Shown: positions 6,392-8,839 of the stretch, piece after piece
Layout: each line of letters starts with the position of its first letter
Position numbering within the stretch: the stretch's first letter is position 1
Assembly (NCBI GenBank): GCA_947589625.1
Contig: CANQCM010000037.1
Location: 1-8,839 of the forward strand
Direction of reading: 5' to 3'
Source: an uncultured Alphaproteobacteria bacterium
GTDB lineage: Bacteria > Pseudomonadota > Alphaproteobacteria > Rs-D84
Length of the DNA stretch: 8,839 bases
The notes under the pieces: model-generated
Databases searched by the model: none
What the model was told of the DNA's origin: nothing
Seen by the model: the letters and a program-made list of their open reading frames with translations, nothing else
Made by a program: the position numbers and the translations under genes

Positions 6392-6904
6392 TTATTTAGA
6401 CTTGTCAGACATCAAAATATTTTGTTGTACGATTTTATCAAGGTCTATGTTCAAATATTCTGAAAATTTCAATGCACGCTTGAATTTGAATTTTTCATCA
6501 ACGGGGTTGCCAACATCATAAGGATAATCAAAGTTATATTGGTCATATGTAATATCAAAAACGGAATTATCAAATCTGTTTTGCAGCCATATATGATACC
6601 AACCCTGAACTATACGCCATATTGGTGCGCCGTCTGGCATACGAAATATCTGAGTCCATGTGTAACTGGCAATGCCACAGAATCCAGCACTGTAATTTTC
6701 ATTTAATTGCCGCGACAGTTCGTATTGATGACTCAAGACATCATGTCGTAAATCTTCGTTCAAAAACAAATTGCGAAATCTGACCAACATATCGCCCATT
6801 TCATAATCGTATAAGAATTTTGTAGTGGGCAAATTCATTTCACTGATTTGTTTCAGTAATTTTCGCGTGGCACGATTAAAATTTTGACTGGGCTTAATAG
6901 GCAT
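6392..6904 (-). CDS. Putative transglutaminase-like or papain-like Cys-His-Asp protein, paralog A
   Basis: This 170-residue protein is the first of a tandem pair with the following gene and belongs to no family I can name. Candidate catalytic residues are C76 (YSAGFCGIAS), H104 (WYHIWLQ) and D117 (VFDITYDQY). The spacing is almost the same as in paralog B: Cys to His 28 versus 30 residues, His to Asp 13 in both. HIWL followed by DIT-DQ resembles the H-W...D-T pattern of transglutaminase-like folds. Outside these blocks the two proteins are strongly diverged, so the duplication is old. No signal peptide, lipobox or membrane helix is seen. The ATG at 6904 lies 10 nt after the tsaD stop with a weak GAGA ribosome binding site, so it is read with tsaD. 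Its role is unknown; a cytoplasmic cysteine hydrolase or transferase is the best guess. Confidence 0.82.
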   Translation of the reverse strand: MPIKPSQNFNRATRKLLKQISEMNLPTTKFLYDYEMGDMLVRFRNLFLNEDLRHDVLSHQYELSRQLNENYSAGFCGIASYTWTQIFRMPDGAPIWRIVQGWYHIWLQNRFDNSVFDITYDQYNFDYPYDVGNPVDEKFKFKRALKFSEYLNIDLDKIVQQNILMSDKSK

Positions 6905-6914
6905 TAATATTCTC

Positions 6915-8045
6915 TTATAATTCTGTCAAAGGCCAACGCGGACGGGGTGCAATCGGTGATGTTACAACGCGCCCAAGTTTATAATTTTCAATGCCTGCCC
7001 ATGCAATCATTGCGCCGTTATCTGTACACAGATTCATTGGTGGCGCGGCGAAAATCATATTGTGCGCAGACGCCAGTTTTTCCATTGCTGCGCGAATTGC
7101 ACTGTTTTTGGCAACACCACCTGCAACAACCAAAGTTTTGGGTGCGGCGGCAATGACGCGCGAATCAGCCATCGCGTTGTCCAAACGATTCACAATACAA
7201 TCAACCACAGACGCCTGAAATGATGCACAGAAATCATTTATAAATTTGTCGTCATATGGTGCATCAACACGCGATAAAAATGTACGTGCAGCAGTTTTTA
7301 TACCACTGAATGAAAAATCACAACCTGGTTTATCGCACAATGGACGCGGAAATTTGAATCGTTTTGCATCGCCCATTGATGCGCGTTTATCAACAATTGG
7401 CCCCCCAGGATACCCCAGCCCCAGCATTTTAGCAACCTTGTCAAATGCTTCGCCAGCGCTGTCGTCAAGGGTTTGACCAATCATTTCGTATTTACCCACA
7501 CCGCGCACTAATAAAATCTGGCAATGCCCGCCCGATGCCAACATCAATAAATATGGAAAATCAACAGATGCGCCATTGTCGTCACCCGTGGCTGCCGCAG
7601 CATGCAACCGTGGAACAAGTGCATGTCCTTCTAAATGATTAACCGCAATCAATGGTTTGCCCGTTGATTGTGCAATACCTGTTGCTGCCAGCCAACCGAT
7701 TAAAACACCACCAATCAAGCCTGGGCCTGCGGTTGCCGCGATAACATCAATATCGTTGATAGTTTTGCCAGCGGCTGCCAATGTTTGCCCAATAACAGTA
7801 TCAATTGCCAATATATGCGCGCGCGCCGCCAGTTCTGGAACAACGCCACCATATTTTTGATGTTCAGGAATTTGCGAATAAATTATGTGTGACAAAATAT
7901 TGCGGTCAGAATCAACAATTGCCGCTGCGGTTTCATCGCATGACGATTCAATGCCCAAACATAAAATAGGCTTTTCTAAATCTGATTTGGTGGGTGTGCC
8001 TGTCATAGCACCCATGTTCATACGAATAATATTATCTTGCGTCAT
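6915..8045 (-). CDS. tsaD: tRNA N6-adenosine threonylcarbamoyltransferase TsaD
   Basis: TsaD transfers the threonylcarbamoyl group to A37 of ANN-decoding tRNAs (t6A) in the cytoplasm, working with TsaB and TsaE on the TsaC product. Diagnostic motifs are GIESSCDETAAA (31-42), YGGVVPELAARAH (65-77), the metal-binding NHLEGH with H137 and H141, LASGGHCQ (169-176), DDSAGEAFDKVAKMLGL (194-210), CDFSFSGIKTA (242-252) and NLCTDNGAMIAW with the metal ligand D342. At 376 residues it is longer than E. coli TsaD (337), owing to about 25 extra N-terminal residues and a Gly/Ala/Asp-rich insert at about 149-162. The ATG at 8045 is supported by a GGAA 7 nt upstream, although in-frame ATGs at 8021, 8015 and 8006 would give a more usual length. 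It overlaps the preceding gene by 14 nt, implying translational coupling. Confidence 0.97.
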   Translation of the reverse strand: MTQDNIIRMNMGAMTGTPTKSDLEKPILCLGIESSCDETAAAIVDSDRNILSHIIYSQIPEHQKYGGVVPELAARAHILAIDTVIGQTLAAAGKTINDIDVIAATAGPGLIGGVLIGWLAATGIAQSTGKPLIAVNHLEGHALVPRLHAAAATGDDNGASVDFPYLLMLASGGHCQILLVRGVGKYEMIGQTLDDSAGEAFDKVAKMLGLGYPGGPIVDKRASMGDAKRFKFPRPLCDKPGCDFSFSGIKTAARTFLSRVDAPYDDKFINDFCASFQASVVDCIVNRLDNAMADSRVIAAAPKTLVVAGGVAKNSAIRAAMEKLASAHNMIFAAPPMNLCTDNGAMIAWAGIENYKLGRVVTSPIAPRPRWPLTEL

Positions 8046-8733
8046 CGTTTATTTCCAATAAAATCAACCCTAAATTGTTCTTGTTTTTCATTCTGCGCTG
8101 TACATATTCTGTCATATCTGTATCCATAACGCGCCCAAATTCAGACGATGCATGCCGTAACATACCATTTGGCAACAGAAAACCCATATGCACAACAGCT
8201 AAATCTGTACCCAGTGTATCAGCTTTTTCAGAATTGTCAGCAACAAACAACACAATCAATTCTTTTTCTGGGCTGGCATAATTCCATTGATTGTATGGAA
8301 TATATTCAATTGATACGCGTTCTGGGGCGATGTCGGCGCGAATATTATGCACATTGTTCAGCCAATTTGCGCGGTCTATGATGATGTCGCGGGTTTGAGT
8401 TTTGCCGTATTTAGAACTGACATTTTTAACAATATCAGAATTATCAGGTATCCAATCAGCCTCGATAAAATGATTTCTGTGCATAAAATCAGGTACATCA
8501 CCAGAATAGCGGATTTTATTTAATTTCGCCACATCGCCATGTGACAGGCTGGTTTCTACAAATGTTGTGCAATCAAATGCGTCAAAACGAATTAATGGGT
8601 CTGGGTCAGGGGATTTTTCTTCGCCTAATGGGTCGGCAATGTATTTCGCGCCCAAATATTCGCCACCAATATATGAGTTGTTGGGGGCGCATGCAGATAA
8701 AATCAAAGCCAATAAAATGCACAAAACGGGCAT
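8032..8733 (-). CDS. DUF1460 (NlpC/P60-like) putative amidase lipoprotein
   Basis: This 233-residue protein matches the DUF1460 family, papain-fold enzymes described as N-acetylmuramoyl-L-alanine amidase-like and thought to act on peptidoglycan peptides. Family blocks are YLGAKYIADPLGEE (26-39), FDAFDCTTFVET with the probable nucleophile C55 (50-61), IRYSGDVPDFMHRNHFIEADWI (75-95), HMGFL with H182, and LRHASS with H194 near the C-terminus. The start MPVLCILLALILSAC is a short hydrophobic leader ending in a lipobox (LSA before C15), so the mature protein is probably anchored in a membrane facing the periplasm. The n-region has no Lys or Arg, which is unusual. The ATG at 8733 is 1 nt after the previous stop; the in-frame codons before it read Lys-Lys-Ile-Ile-Lys with no normal start. 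Exact bond cleaved is unknown. Confidence 0.88.
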   Translation of the reverse strand: MPVLCILLALILSACAPNNSYIGGEYLGAKYIADPLGEEKSPDPDPLIRFDAFDCTTFVETSLSHGDVAKLNKIRYSGDVPDFMHRNHFIEADWIPDNSDIVKNVSSKYGKTQTRDIIIDRANWLNNVHNIRADIAPERVSIEYIPYNQWNYASPEKELIVLFVADNSEKADTLGTDLAVVHMGFLLPNGMLRHASSEFGRVMDTDMTEYVQRRMKNKNNLGLILLEINDDAR

Positions 8734-8734
8734 T

Positions 8735-8839
8735 TTAATTATTTTCTTTTAATTTAATCCCTGTATAGCACAACGACACCGCATCGCGTACCGCCATTTC
8801 GCCACTGTCTGGCAAAGTTGCCATTTTATCAACACACGC
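8735..8839 (-). CDS. 3' end of an unidentified ORF running in from the right edge
   Basis: The last 34 codons of an open frame enter from the window edge and end in TAA (8737-8735). Visible residues include ACVDKMATLPDSGEMAVRDA and a C-terminal SLCYTGIKLKENN, with two cysteines. The frame has no stop up to the edge, and its end lies 1 nt before the DUF1460 start, the tight spacing expected of an operon partner. The family cannot be told from this fragment. The short length leaves some chance of a random open frame. Confidence 0.55.
   Translation of the reverse strand, partial: ACVDKMATLPDSGEMAVRDAVSLCYTGIKLKENN

Noticed and set aside
6905..6929. Perfect TTGACA at the end of tsaD as -35 of a promoter for paralog A
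   Set aside because: No acceptable -10 occurs at 16-18 nt; the nearest candidates are at 4 or 14 nt spacing, so the gene is better read with tsaD.
1..8839. Reassignment of TGA, suggested by nine stop codons of which none is TGA
   Set aside because: All conserved tryptophans inspected use TGG, and every gene reaches its expected length in the standard code; nine stops are too few to infer anything.

Overview
The window looks like chromosomal DNA from an AT-leaning proteobacterium, most likely an uncultured alphaproteobacterium. The reasons are the AddA-type (not RecB-type) repair helicase/nuclease, close agreement of RecN, XseA and TsaD with proteobacterial families, and intergenic palindromes built around GGCTTGACC, a kind common in alphaproteobacteria. 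The lineage call is an inference from remembered sequences. All eight complete or 3'-complete main genes read cleanly in the standard code. No rRNA, tRNA, CRISPR array or transposase gene was seen.

Layout. The left half (1-4283) is on the + strand and holds recombination-repair genes: the 3' part of addA (helicase motifs Ia/II to VI), a separate small ORF carrying the RecB-like nuclease domain that normally forms the C-terminus of AddA, and recN. recN has its own promoter, placed so that the transcript would begin at or next to the ATG (a leaderless mRNA). The right half (4590-8839) is on the - strand and reads, in transcription order: the 3' end of an unidentified ORF, a DUF1460 (NlpC/P60-like) lipoprotein, tsaD (tRNA t6A synthesis), two tandem paralogous proteins with a Cys-His-Asp pattern, and xseA (exonuclease VII large subunit). 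Gene spacing is 1 nt, a 14-nt overlap, 10 nt, about 51 nt and 5 nt, so this is probably one operon. A second internal promoter precedes the second paralog, and it again abuts its ATG.

The two halves converge on a 306-bp gene-free segment (4284-4589). It is roughly mirror symmetric: TTAGTGG-like heptamers at each stop codon, then a short hairpin, then a 30-nt REP-like palindrome on each side in opposite orientation, with an AT-rich centre.

Three genes act on DNA ends or single strands (addA/nuclease, recN, xseA), so the locus has a repair flavour, but tsaD and the DUF1460 gene are unrelated housekeeping or envelope functions. The points most worth following are the tandem Cys-His-Asp paralogs, the split AddA, the two promoter-on-ATG arrangements and the symmetric intergenic segment.
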